Assembly (NCBI GenBank): GCA_001953115.1
Contig: LSSL01002199.1
Coordinates: 1-18,115, forward strand
From: Smittium mucronatum
Taxonomy: Eukaryota > Kickxellomycota > Harpellomycetes > Harpellales > Legeriomycetaceae
Reading direction: 5' to 3'
DNA length: 18,115 nucleotides
This document shows, piece after piece, positions 8,648-18,115 of this stretch (positions within the stretch are counted from its first letter, which is position 1; every line of letters starts with the position of its first letter). The notes beneath the pieces are model-generated. The model did no database searches, was not told the origin of the DNA, and was given only the letters and a program-made list of their open reading frames with translations. A program made the translations under genes and the position numbers.

Positions 8648-8659
8648 TGGGAATCACTG
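8648..8659 (-). repeat. hAT terminal inverted repeat, right
   Basis: TGGGAATCACTG is the exact reverse complement of 5649-5660 and is followed immediately by the second target-site copy. Confidence 0.93.
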
Positions 8660-8667
8660 ATTTATAG
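8660..8667 (+). repeat. Target-site duplication, right copy (ATTTATAG)
   Basis: Identical to 5641-5648. Perfect retention of both copies confirms the element boundaries and shows that the element has not been internally rearranged together with its flank since insertion. Confidence 0.93.
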
Positions 8668-9069
8668 TGTTATATAAATATAAAATTTTTGATTAAACAG
8701 CAATTAAGCTATTAATAAAAAAATCATTAGTTTTAATCCTTTTCTAATATGTAGTTGTATTTTTAAATTTTTATTCACAATTTTTAGATTAATAGTAGTA
8801 TCAACTTAATAGACGATAGTTAATGTATTTTAGCACTTTATTTTAATTTATTGCTAATATAAAAAAAATCCAAAATTAATTCGATTTAATTTAAAAAAAA
8901 ATTTCCAGTTAAAAATTTAATTAGTTCAACATATTCATTACGATAATATCAATTAAAAATAATTGTAATAATGCTATGGTAGAATTTTCCAAAAAAAATT
9001 TCAAAAAACTATAAATGAAAAAATAAAATAGGGAAAATTTAACAAATTAAAGGCCTTCAAAAAAAAATT

Positions 9070-9087
9070 TATATCAAATTTGATATA
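9070..9087. repeat. 18-bp perfect palindrome TATATCAAATTTGATATA
   Basis: The sequence equals its own reverse complement over all 18 bases and could extrude as a short cruciform. It is mostly A/T, so chance is more likely than for the G/C-bearing palindromes elsewhere in the window. Confidence 0.5.
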
Positions 9088-9214
9088 TGTTGCGAAGTTT
9101 TTCTATTAAAATAAACTAAAATCAATCTTTTATCGTTATTTTTTTGGTTAATAAAATAACAAAAAATTTAAGATTTTCGCTTAATTTTTTTTTCAAGTTA
9201 TGATAGTTATACAT

Positions 9215-9234
9215 AAAACAAAACAAAACAAAAC
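9215..9234 (+). repeat. (AAAAC)4 microsatellite
   Basis: Four perfect AAAAC units follow each other. Nothing suggests a function. Confidence 0.7.
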
Positions 9235-9565
9235 TTTATCGATAATAATTGGCTATTTTCTACTATTTTTACATATTCCAAAAAAATTCTTTTTTTAAAT
9301 TGTTAAATATTAACTCACATCTAGCTAGCTTCTTTAAACCCCCTTAATCTCTCAATATTCAATGATAAAAAAATAATAATAACTTAGAAAATCTTAAAAA
9401 ATTATCATTTAATAGTTTATTTAAGATTTTATAATATTTAAATATTTACGCTAAATATTTTGGGCATCCAAATACTCCATTTTTTTAAAAAAAAGATACA
9501 TTTGGAATGCATAAATGATATAAATACGAATATACATAGCTCATAATGAATATAAATAAAAAATA

Positions 9566-9604
9566 ACCACACTCCCTTCATCCACCTAGCTTAACTTCAC
9601 CCAC
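9566..9604 (+). other. C-rich, nearly G-free tract
   Basis: A 39-base stretch with many C and a single G (in CCTAGC) inside DNA that otherwise has few of either. It is a local strand asymmetry of unknown cause. Confidence 0.4.
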
Positions 9605-10770
9605 TGTAAATTATATTTTTATTTTTATATCATGTAAAATATATTTCATTTGACGTTCTCACAGAAAAAATATCTCTCATAAAATTAGCCCGATTAATAT
9701 AGTTTAAAAATAGTACTATTTAGCTTTAAACTATCACAAAAGATATAAACCCTCTCAAAATATTCAAAAAAAAAAAATAATAAATAAAGTTTCAATTGAT
9801 CTCAAGTTCAATCAACCTTAAATACTTTTCAGTTATAACAATAGTACTTCCAGGAAAAAATTTAACAAAAAATCTTCAATGTTATGTACACATTAACATA
9901 TTTAGGTTCATTTTTCTTTAAAAACCGTTTACAAAAATTAAAATATGGCTCTTTTCTAAAGTATTTTCCATAAAATTTATACCGAATTAAAAAAAATTCT
10001 TAATATTGAGAAATAATTAGTTAAAATTTTTTTCATTATCGACATTATTAAAACAAGATATATTTGTAAGTGCTTAATCAAAAAGGTCCAAATAAACCGC
10101 TTTAAATATGATTTTATCAAAATTTTCTATGAATTTAACTCTAAATAATTTTTAATCCAAAATATCTTCTGGTGTATAAAAATAAATAGGTTTATTAAGA
10201 ATTGTCTTTTTTTAATGATAAAATTTGAAAAATTAAGTTTAATAATGGTTTTTTTTAAATCTCTCTTTGTCTTATTAATTATAAAATTTGGAGATTAAAT
10301 ACTTTGGTTTTTTTTTATACATAAAATTTTATTATTAGCAAGCATATGGATTTTAATCTTTTTTGAATTTGTGAAATTTCATGCAATATATTGTTAAATG
10401 AATGAGTTTTTCCGTTTTTCCATTTTTATCTCAATTTATATAGTATATAGCTTTCTAAAAATCGGTTTATAATTTAATTTGCTTTACAAAACACTTTTTA
10501 AAAATAAATTATTTTAAATATAATTATTTTTTCGTTTCATAAAATCATCATGCCAAATTTTTTAATATGATAAAAAAATTTGAAATTATTTCCTTGCATG
10601 AAGCCTTTCAAATGAACAATTTTTTCTTAGACCATTTTTTAAAAAACATTATTATTAATTTCATAAATATTGTCTAAATTATTTGAGTCACGTAAAATAT
10701 TCTTTTTTTTATATTTATTTAACAAAGACTTTATCTTTTTCTAGATTAATAAAAAATTTGCTTTTTTTAT

Positions 10771-10798
10771 ATAAATTAATATAAATTAATATAAATTA
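10771..10798 (+). repeat. Tandem decamer (ATAAATTAAT), 2.8 copies
   Basis: Two perfect copies and an eight-base partial third. Low-complexity slippage repeat. Confidence 0.6.
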
Positions 10799-11201
10799 TC
10801 TGAAAAAAGACACTATTTGAAACTATACCAATTATTTTATTTTGTTCAATCCTTATTCATATATTATCTAAAAGAATAAATTAATTTTTTTTATTTGAAA
10901 ATGTATGTTGTGAATTTTACAATAATAATTATACTTTATAAATATTCAGCATTTTTAATTTTATACATACTTTTTCTTTAACTTTATAGTTAGGAATTTT
11001 TGACTTTTTTTAAAATAATAACCATTATTCAAAATATTTTTAGATAATTTCTCGTGATATTTATTGTAATATAATTTTTCTATATCAGATTTTAATTTTT
11101 TTTATACCAAAACACAGCTTTTTTTTATTGGAAGACGATGATATTTATTGAAAATCACTTTATTTTCGGGATTTTTTTTCTTTCAATTTTTTTTGAAACT
11201 T

Positions 11202-11231
11202 CATGTAATGAACCAATAGATTCATTACATG
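11202..11231. repeat. Inverted repeat, 11-bp perfect arms (CATGTAATGAA), 8-nt loop
   Basis: Arms at 11202-11212 and 11221-11231 are perfect reverse complements around CCAATAGA. The next 30 bases carry further ATTGAATG and CCAATGAA words related to the arms, so the local sequence is self-similar. It lies within a 63-codon minus-strand open frame (11155-11346) that I do not consider coding. Confidence 0.55.
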
Positions 11232-11596
11232 CATTGAATGTTTCATCCAATGAAAAAATCTTCACATAAGCATAATTTACTTTTAGAATATAGAAAATGT
11301 TATAAATAAGGAAGCTTAGACATTTTGGAATGGCTAAGCCTTTCAACTTGTCTCTTTCCCTATCTTTTAAATTTTTAACTAGTATATCCTTTTACCTTTT
11401 CTTATTAAAATTAACCCATTAAACCTGATCCTTACACTTCATCGGATTATATTTTTGGAGTTAGTTCATAAAAAAAGTTTCTCTCATATATCTATCGGCT
11501 TTTAATTAATCATATTTATTAATAAGTGACATTTTTTTTCACAAAGTCGCCTTTTTTTATGAATTAATTTTAATAATTTAATAACTTTATTATTTT

Positions 11597-11616
11597 AATG
11601 ATAATTAATTATCATT
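11597..11616. repeat. 20-bp perfect palindrome AATGATAATTAATTATCATT
   Basis: Self-complementary over 20 bases with no loop. It includes TAATTA, the core recognised by many homeodomain proteins, but that core is very common in DNA this AT-rich. Confidence 0.5.
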
Positions 11617-11725
11617 GTGGTAATTATTTTTTAATTAAATTTATATATATTAAAAAAAACAGTTTTTAAATTTTTTGAATATAAGTATATTAAATCACTA
11701 TTCTTAAATCATTTATATACAAAAG

Positions 11726-11750
11726 ACCACAACCCCCTCCCCCTCACCCC
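11726..11750 (+). other. C-rich tract with C5, C5 and C4 runs
   Basis: Twenty-five bases without a single G, with C runs at 11733-11737, 11739-11743 and 11747-11750 and a CC at 11727. The minus strand has three G runs of four or more. A canonical G-quadruplex needs four runs, so any quadruplex or i-motif would have to be imperfect or intermolecular. Confidence 0.5.
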
Positions 11751-14067
11751 TAAAATATTCTCGGATAAACTATTTAAATCCTATACTTTTCCATCAATCT
11801 AATATAGTCCTTCCTATTCTTACTAAGATATTCTAATAAATTAAAATTTACAAGTTCAAAATTAAATTTTATGCTATAATTTGATATTTGAGTTATGTTA
11901 ACCTTAAACATAAATCATTTAATTTTTTATGAATACCTTAGGATAATTAAAACATCATTTATTATTTTACTTAAATTTTCTGAAAAAATATGTTGCTAAA
12001 TTCAAAAAAAAAAATCAAAAATCGAAACTTTTTTTTGAAAATTGTACCCGAAAAATTGTTTCATACATTATTTTCTATCAATATTCAAGAAAAATATAGT
12101 AAAAAATACACAGACTTTTTCGTATGACAATTCTTTTTCGAATAAATAAATCAACACTATAAAAAATTTAATAATAATATAAATTTAATAATAAATTTAA
12201 ACAACTTAATAATTTATATTTTTTTGTATTTATATAAACTAAAACTCAAAAAACTTATTAGTAATCTTAATAAAAATATCCTCATTATCCTAACTCTTAA
12301 TTCTAATTTTTTCTATGGATAGTTTTATCAGAATTTTTATTATGAAGTGTAGAGCGAAAAATCTTTTAATAAAGATTAAGCGATTTCATGTAATTTACAA
12401 GTATTATAATTGATATTTTTGGATATCGATATGCTACTCTTTAATATTTTAAATCTTAATAAAATTCCAAGTAATTAATATAAAAATATCAATAAAATAT
12501 TTGAACTTTAGTGATATTGGGATAGTATTTTTTTTGATTCTATTAGAATCTAGAATTGAAATTATTCCATTTTTTATTAAAAAAAAACTTTTAAAGTGTT
12601 GATATAAAATTATAGAACTTAATTGCAATGTAAGTAACGTTATGTTCAGTTATTTGATATTTTAATCTTTCAAGAACTTTTTAGTATGGAAACTAAAATC
12701 TTCCACACTTAGCGCATAATCCCTTAAAAAACTACGCAAAAAACACCCATTTCAAATTATCGGGTAAAAAATTGGACTTTAAATTTAAAATCTTAATAAT
12801 AGTATGAATTTTGTGGATGAAAAATATTTTTTATAATATTAATTCGAATAAAATTGAATTTTCATCTTTTTTATTAATGTAAATTTCTCGTTGAGAAATA
12901 TAAAATATAATTGATGTTATCTGTAATAATTTATCAAAGATTTAAGTTTTAAAACGGACTAAGGGTATGTTGATAGTTATTAATTTATATGAAATTTTTT
13001 AAATATTTTTTAAACATTATACAAAATTAATTTTGAAAATAGGAAATAAAATTCCATCTGAATTGTGTTTATTTTAAACATAATTTGTAAACCACCCATT
13101 TAATATCAATTTTTCTGTTACTAGCTAATATCTATGCAAATAAAGAATGAAAAAAATTATCTTAAAAATTGGGAATTTAATATGATTTTTTTAGACTTTT
13201 CCATTTAAAAAAATGAATAAAAAATTCAAAAAAAAAACATAATTATTTCATAATTAAAAGAGTTATTAATTTATTTTTATAAAAACTGCAAAAAAAAATC
13301 AATTTACATACGAATTTTCGAATATAATTAAATTAGTACTGATTCATATAATTAATTTTTCTGAAATTGATAATAAAAAGGATTTTTTTAGAAAAGATTA
13401 ACACTTTATTTTTTCTTGAGGATAAAAATTGACTATTTTTTAGATTATAATAAATAAATTTTTTCACACTCATCATAAAACTTTTTCTATTATTTTAATC
13501 TGTTTAATTTTATTTTTATGCATTAAATTTAATATTATTTTTTAAAAAATAACTTTTCAATTAAATAATATTCCCATAATTTTATAAAACAAGCCATTTT
13601 TACTAAAATCACACGGTTATTATGTTAATATATTTATGAATTATGGCGAGAAATTATCCTCCATCTGAATAATCCTTAAAAAAACAATCTTTTTGCCTGT
13701 TTGAATATTTTTTTCAAAAATAAAATAAGCATGCAACAAAAAATTATTAAAATCACCTTTAAAATTATTTAAGTTTTTCTATTTAATTTAAATAGATATT
13801 ATATATTAATATTAGGTTATTATACCTGATTTTTAGTGATTCAATTAGAAAATATTTCCATTATTAAATATTCAATTATTTTATTTTTCATTTTAATTTT
13901 TTAATTATTGAATTTCTATTACTTTACTATTTTATAATTACCTTTATTTTATTAACCAATTTTTTTTGGCGCTTTTCTTAATAATTAAATAAATTGAATA
14001 TTTTATTATATTAAGTATCATAATTATAATTTATTTCTTTGGAAGATAGAACTATTGAATAATTAAT

Positions 14068-14103
14068 TAATGGATTTAAATATTCACTTATTTAAATCCA
14101 TTA
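14068..14103. repeat. Hairpin: 15-bp perfect arms TAATGGATTTAAATA, 6-nt loop TTCACT
   Basis: Arms at 14068-14082 and 14089-14103 pair without mismatch. With a short loop and GG/CC pairs inside, this is the longest compact hairpin I found in the window. The lack of T runs or a neighbouring gene gives no reason to call it a terminator. Confidence 0.65.
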
Positions 14104-14925
14104 CAATTTTTTAAAGGTAATTTCAGTTATTTAAAATATGCAATGATTTAACATATCGAATTAATTTTATATAACCTTAATATATTAAAAAAATACGAAA
14201 TATTTCATGAAATAATTTATCAAGTAACCTAAATTATACTTTTTTTTTACCCCAATAAATTTATTGAATAGATTTTTATAAATTTGCTTATTCCGAAATC
14301 TTTTTGAAATGTTTATTATTAATAGGAATAATTATTTTATTATAAATGTAATCCTTAAAAAATATTGATGAAAAATTATGAATTTGACTTAAATAACCGA
14401 AATGCCTCATAATTTTTAGCTTTATTGGAATTTTCGATAAATGGGATTATATTTAGGTATTAATTAATAATAAATTAGCCTTTAAAAATAAATATTCCCA
14501 ATATCGAGCTTTAGAATAAAATTTTAAATATTATTGACTTTTTATTAATCTATAAAAAAATAGAAATATCTGAATTTTAATTAGAATAGTCAAAAAATGA
14601 TATTTTATACAATATGATAGTATTTTTTAAATTAAAAAAATAAGATTAAATTAGAAAAAAATCAATATTTATAATATATGTCAATCTGAGATACAAAATA
14701 TATGAAAATATCAAAAAAAAATTAATAGAATATTTTTTGTTTATAAACCGCAAAATCACAGTTTTTTATTTAATATTAAAATCTTGAATTTAATCAAAAT
14801 GGGATAAATTTTTAAGGTCACTTAACAATTCTTGGAAAAATAATACTATAAAAAAATTATCTGTTAATTGCAGCTTTCAAAAATGATTGTAATAAAATTG
14901 TTTTCATTTTTAGACGAATAGTATC

Positions 14926-14952
14926 AAGGATCCTTTTTAGACCTATAGGTCT
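14926..14952. repeat. Two adjacent perfect palindromes (10 bp and 14 bp)
   Basis: AAGGATCCTT (14926-14935) and AGACCTATAGGTCT (14939-14952) are each exactly self-complementary and are separated by TTT. Both contain several G/C pairs, which makes chance less likely in this background. The second can be read as two AGGTCT half-sites pointing outward with a 2-bp spacer. That is one base off the AGGTCA half-site of nuclear receptors. Regulatory use is speculative. Confidence 0.6.
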
Positions 14953-16040
14953 TCAAAAAAATAAAATCACTTCCAAGAAATAATTATTTAGAAAAAAAAA
15001 ATAGAAATGTGATATTATTTCTGTAATATAAGAGGTTGATAATAGATCTATCTATCCTGAAAAAAAATCCATTATAGTTTGGCTATTAAATATTCAATTT
15101 TGAATTATTATTTTTTCGTTAACTCGATACATAAATCGATTTCTAGACTAATTTTGGCTTAACTTATACTCTTTAATAATTTATACAAAATTAAATTAGA
15201 AATATGAGTGCCAGTAAATGCCCAAATAAAATCATGGTTTTTTTTTAATTTTTAAACGTTAAAATTCAAATCTTAAGATATATATTTAACCTTTTATGAG
15301 TAACAATTTGTGCCTCGAAACTATTAAAAGATATTAAAAACTTCAATTAGCACTGTATAAAAAATACTCACAAATCACATTTTTCAACACCAGATTAATT
15401 AAGTAAATCAGCAGGGAAAAAAGCTTTCTAGGGTTAATATTCTAATATTTTATTTACATATCTTTTCAGCACACTAATTTGGATGTGTAAATATTTCTCG
15501 TTATTTATCTAATTGTATTAATAAAATAAAATATCAGTACTAGAGTAAATATCCAAATATAAATTCAAATACATCTAATGCAAAAATCACCATTCTGACG
15601 CAATAGGTTTTTTTAAATGGGAATATTAATTTTATAATTAAACTTGATTTATTTTTTTAATCACTTCACTGAAAATTTTAATAATAGATATTTTATATAA
15701 TTTATATCATATAAAAAAAAATCTGCAAAAAAAAAATTCACGCATACTTATTCATTAATTTAAAATAACATGAAATTTTTTTTTAAGGAATTTAATTAAT
15801 CTAGGCTTAAATTAATTATAGGTACAAGATGAAAAATTATATAAAAACAATTTTCTAGTATTCTCATTAAGATATGCTGTATTTTAAAGTAATAGATGGT
15901 GCTTATTTCCTTATTTGATGGTTAATTCTTAACGAAATTTGTGCTTTATTGGCGAGGTCAGTTTTTTAGCTATATTGTATCGATTTCTAAAAATCAATTT
16001 GGTTTCAAATAGCTATGTAATTATATTAATATACTTTAAA

Positions 16041-16058
16041 ATAGACAGACATGTCTAT
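16041..16058. repeat. Inverted repeat ATAGACA-GACA-TGTCTAT
   Basis: Seven-base perfect arms with a four-base spacer, overlapping the alternative 10-bp palindrome AGACATGTCT. A short structure of unknown role. Confidence 0.4.
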
Positions 16059-16611
16059 AGATAAATATATTTGGTTATAAAATGCGTACTTTAGTCATTT
16101 TTCCAAATTTGGGAATACTTGTTAAGCGAAATAAAAACTATAAATGAATTGGATAAAAACTATTCAATAACATGTAATTAACAAATAGAGTATATTTTTT
16201 ACCATTATTTTAGAATCCTGACAACAAAGTTTTTAATATGAAAAAAGATATATACCTTTTAATTTGATGTTTAAAAGGGGTTTATTTAAACTACCCGGGA
16301 ATAAATTATTAACTGAAATGTAATTGTTAATGAAAAATTAAAATAATAACAATAAGTATATATCAAAACAAAACTTGAAATTTCGAAATACTCTTATTTT
16401 CTTCAACTTTTTAAAATTTTGAAAATTCCATATTCCAAATTAAATTTTCATCGATTATTAACGAAAAAGTATGTTAAAAAACCTTTTTTTGGATATTTAT
16501 TTATTATGTGCGTATAAAGTCCATAAATTTATAATGAGAATATTTATAGCCTGTGTTTCATTATTTAAAAGCTAATTGATAAAATTCTCTAATTTTAAAT
16601 TTTTCCCGGTG

Positions 16612-16628
16612 GTTTTATGTTAAAACCG
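16612..16628. repeat. Small hairpin GGTTTTA-TGT-TAAAACC
   Basis: Perfect seven-base arms around a three-base loop, just after CCCGGT. It is short enough to be chance. Confidence 0.35.
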
Positions 16629-17745
16629 TAGTTTTTAATCATATACTGAGAACTTAGCCCTTGTATAATTAATTTTTAAACCTAAAATACTAATTTAATC
16701 AACCTTAAGCTATTTTTTTACGAAATGTGAGAAAAATATCCCATAAAAACATAACTTCAAGGACCACGAAAATAAAAAAATACGAAAAAATATTTTTTAT
16801 TGATGAAAAAACAAAAAAAGGAAACTAAAATAGAAATCGGGAAAATTTATCTCTTTCTTCCTTCCTCAAAGATTTTCATGTGTTTTATCGTAAAAAATTA
16901 AAATAAATAAATTAAAATCTAAAGGTCGAATTTTTTACCTGGAACAGGAAATTTTCAAAAACTCAAAAAAACCGCACTATAAAATTCTAAAAAAGTCTGA
17001 GAATAGATATTTGTTTTTTTTTAAATAATATATATAAATATATTTTTGTTTTTTATTGGTCAAAGATTTTTTGAAGAATCGATATTTATCTTAGATTATG
17101 TTAGATTACATAATTTATACAAAAGATTCCAATAATACGGACATCTAATAATATTCGCGGGTTAAACATATAATATATAGAAAATGGCTAAATTTGTTTG
17201 TTAGATTAAAAACGAAGCTTTAAACATAAAATAACTGGGAAATTTTAGGAAAAATAGATTTTTATTATTTATCCAAGTTAATATTTTTGGATTTATTCGG
17301 ATTAGATATAATGTAAAATAGGTTTTTGATGAGCACTTATTTTTATTAATGCTCAGTTTTTAAAGATTTTTTTTGACATCCAACATTATTATACTTCTTA
17401 TTAGAGTTAAATCTAAATATTCAAAATACTTTTTTTACAGAGTAGGACAGATTGTTTATATAAATACCTTTTTCCGCATAAATATTTTGCGAAGGTATGA
17501 TATGAATGTCTAAAAAGCATATTAGATCCTATAATTTTATGAAACCAGTTAATTTAATGAAAATTTTATTATTTGAATTTTATAATTCTAATTAGAAATG
17601 ACAGAATATTATAAAAAAACCTAAATAGCATTTTGATCGAATTTATATCATTTTATTAATTCAATTCTTAACTTTGAACTGATTTATTAAAATTTATTTT
17701 ATCAAACTTAAGACAGTAAAATTCTCTAGAATGCTAAATAATTTT

Positions 17746-17781
17746 CCCCTAAGAGTGAAATACCTTGCCGTGGGTTAGGGG
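17746..17781. repeat. Inverted repeat CCCCTAA ... TTAGGGG
   Basis: Seven-base perfect arms at 17746-17752 and 17775-17781 enclose 22 bases including CCTTGCCGTGGG. It sits at the start of the GC-rich island and could mark the edge of the repeated unit. Whether the other copy has the same structure cannot be seen here. Confidence 0.45.
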
Positions 17782-17835
17782 CTTAATATTTTACTTTTTG
17801 AAACACACTAAATTAAAAATTCACGCAGCGTTGTA

Positions 17836-18021
17836 CTATCTTAGTTGGGAGTAGTGGAGGCAGCGCACAGCGATTCGGATGACAGTGATCCCAGACGAGG
17901 AACATATACAAACAGGGGGAGCCGATCGTTTACCACATCTGAAACATATTCTATTGCGAAATTCCAGCATTTGACAGTTAGACGGATCTAGGCGTCTAAC
18001 AGATATTTGTAGGAAAGCCAT
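17836..18021 (-). other. Minus-strand 61-codon open frame with a Cys cluster (doubtful)
   Basis: From the ATG at 18021-18019 to the stop at 17838-17836 the frame is open for 61 codons. C26, C29, C38 and C40 form C-x2-C-x8-C-x-C in RICFRCGKRSAPPVCICS. The spacing is loosely like treble-clef or DTW-domain zinc sites, but too little matches to assign a family. Upstream in the same frame is TAA (plus-strand 18043-18045), which is TAC in the left repeat copy (24-26). The competing plus-strand frame over the same bases (17845-17988, 48 codons) is also open and contains SDSDDSDPRRG. Both cannot be coding, and substitutions between the two repeat copies show no codon-position bias. I think neither is established. 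Confidence 0.15.
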
Positions 18022-18115
18022 GCCGATCAAACCCACGTTTGGTTAGGTGCACAATTTTATTAATCCTGTTAGAAGTAGGCTCTGACTAGGAGCTCAATAG
18101 ATTCAATGAACTATT
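18020..18115 (+). repeat. Direct repeat, right copy (pairs with 1-96)
   Basis: Aligned without gaps to 1-96 at an offset of 18,019 bases, with 88 of 96 matches. Conserved blocks include GATCAAACCCACGTTTGG and, over 46-81 of the alignment, a run without any mismatch. The copy is cut by the end of the window. Confidence 0.85.

Larger units (their letters stand above)
5649..8659 (+). mobile_element. hAT-superfamily DNA transposon, complete ends, non-autonomous
   Basis: A 3,011-bp element bounded by perfect 12-bp terminal inverted repeats (CAGTGATTCCCA ... TGGGAATCACTG) and an exact 8-bp target-site duplication. The CAGTG terminus is typical of hAT cut-and-paste transposons. Internally it has a duplicated left terminus, about 950 bp of noncoding leader with a tandem array, one transposase gene on the plus strand (6650-8435, disabled), then about 225 bp of right subterminal DNA with a G run and two TGTGCCGC motifs. 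The coding part is about 40% G+C against about 17% in the surrounding host DNA, so it is compositionally foreign. The encoded protein resembles ZBED5/SCAND3-like Buster-type hAT transposases. It cannot supply its own transposase, but the ends look intact enough for recognition in trans by a related enzyme. Confidence 0.95.
8668..17739. other. AT-rich gene-free stretch (intergenic or intronic)
   Basis: About 9 kb of AT-rich DNA without a supportable gene. The only open frame over 60 codons with a conventional stop is a 63-codon minus-strand one at 11155-11346. It ends in a Lys-rich tail and has no recognisable domain or neighbour, so I do not call it a gene. I see no RNA gene and no second transposon copy. 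The stretch holds several perfect palindromes, short microsatellites and C-rich tracts, listed separately. Like the left desert, it may be intronic. Confidence 0.7.
17740..18115. repeat. GC-rich island, right copy of the unidentified multicopy sequence (partial)
   Basis: From about 17740 the sequence gains G+C and complexity (for example CTTGCCGTGGGTTAGGGGCTTA at 17764-17785, given here only by its ends and GTGGGTTAGGGG core), with an AT-rich gap at about 17786-17820. It stays complex to the window end, where 18020-18115 repeat positions 1-96. Joining the two copies conceptually at the shared 96 bases implies a unit of at least about 530 bp, of which the window shows the upstream part here and the downstream part at 97-258. 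I do not recognise it. Confidence 0.55.

Noticed and set aside
11155..11346. 63-codon minus-strand open frame ending in a Lys-rich tail
   Set aside because: It is slightly more protein-like than its neighbours but has no recognisable domain, overlaps a self-similar hairpin cluster, and has no clear splice or start context. Kept only as a remark.
11597..11616. Homeodomain-type site in the palindrome with a TAATTA core
   Set aside because: TAATTA is extremely common in this composition. No clustering with other regulatory motifs was seen.
8668..17739. CRISPR-like or phage-defence-like arrays
   Set aside because: There are no regularly spaced direct repeats with unique spacers and no prokaryotic gene in the window. 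The sequence is eukaryotic in character.

Overview
The window looks like a gene-poor, extremely AT-rich stretch of an animal nuclear genome, most likely an invertebrate (an arthropod is plausible, but that is inference). Sampled flank lines are only about 17% G+C. Poly-A/T runs and AT palindromes are everywhere, and no open frame longer than about 70 codons in the flanks has a protein-like composition. There are no bacterial operons, ribosome-binding sites, rRNA, tRNA or CRISPR arrays. The one recognisable gene is a decayed eukaryotic DNA transposase.

Layout. (1) Positions 1-258 and about 17740-18115 are islands of roughly 45-52% G+C. Their outermost 96 bases, 1-96 and 18020-18115, are direct repeats of each other (88/96 identical, no gaps), so the window starts and ends inside two copies of one multicopy sequence of unknown identity. 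(2) Positions 259-5640 are AT-rich DNA without a supportable gene. (3) Positions 5649-8659 are a complete-ended hAT-superfamily transposon of 3,011 bp. It has a perfect 12-bp terminal inverted repeat CAGTGATTCCCA and a perfect 8-bp target-site duplication ATTTATAG. (4) Positions 8668-17739 are again AT-rich and gene-free, with a few unusually good palindromes and some C-rich tracts.

Inside the transposon, 5'->3': a duplicated terminal/subterminal motif; about 950 bp of noncoding DNA with three diverged tandem repeats of about 115 bp and possible leftover splice signals; then a transposase pseudogene at 6650-8435. The pseudogene resembles the ZBED5/SCAND3-like (Buster-type) branch of hAT. It keeps, in order, a BED zinc finger, an RNase-H-like core and the C-terminal dimerisation domain with its natural stop. 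About five frameshifts and at least ten in-frame stops break it, and the second catalytic aspartate position reads Asn. Subterminal TGTGCCGC motifs and a run of 12 G lie near the right end. The element cannot make its own transposase but still has ends that could be recognised in trans.

I found no convincing undescribed multi-gene system. The items most worth following up are the paired GC-rich repeats at the window edges, the asymmetric ends and tandem array of the hAT element, and several perfect palindromes with G/C content in the AT desert.
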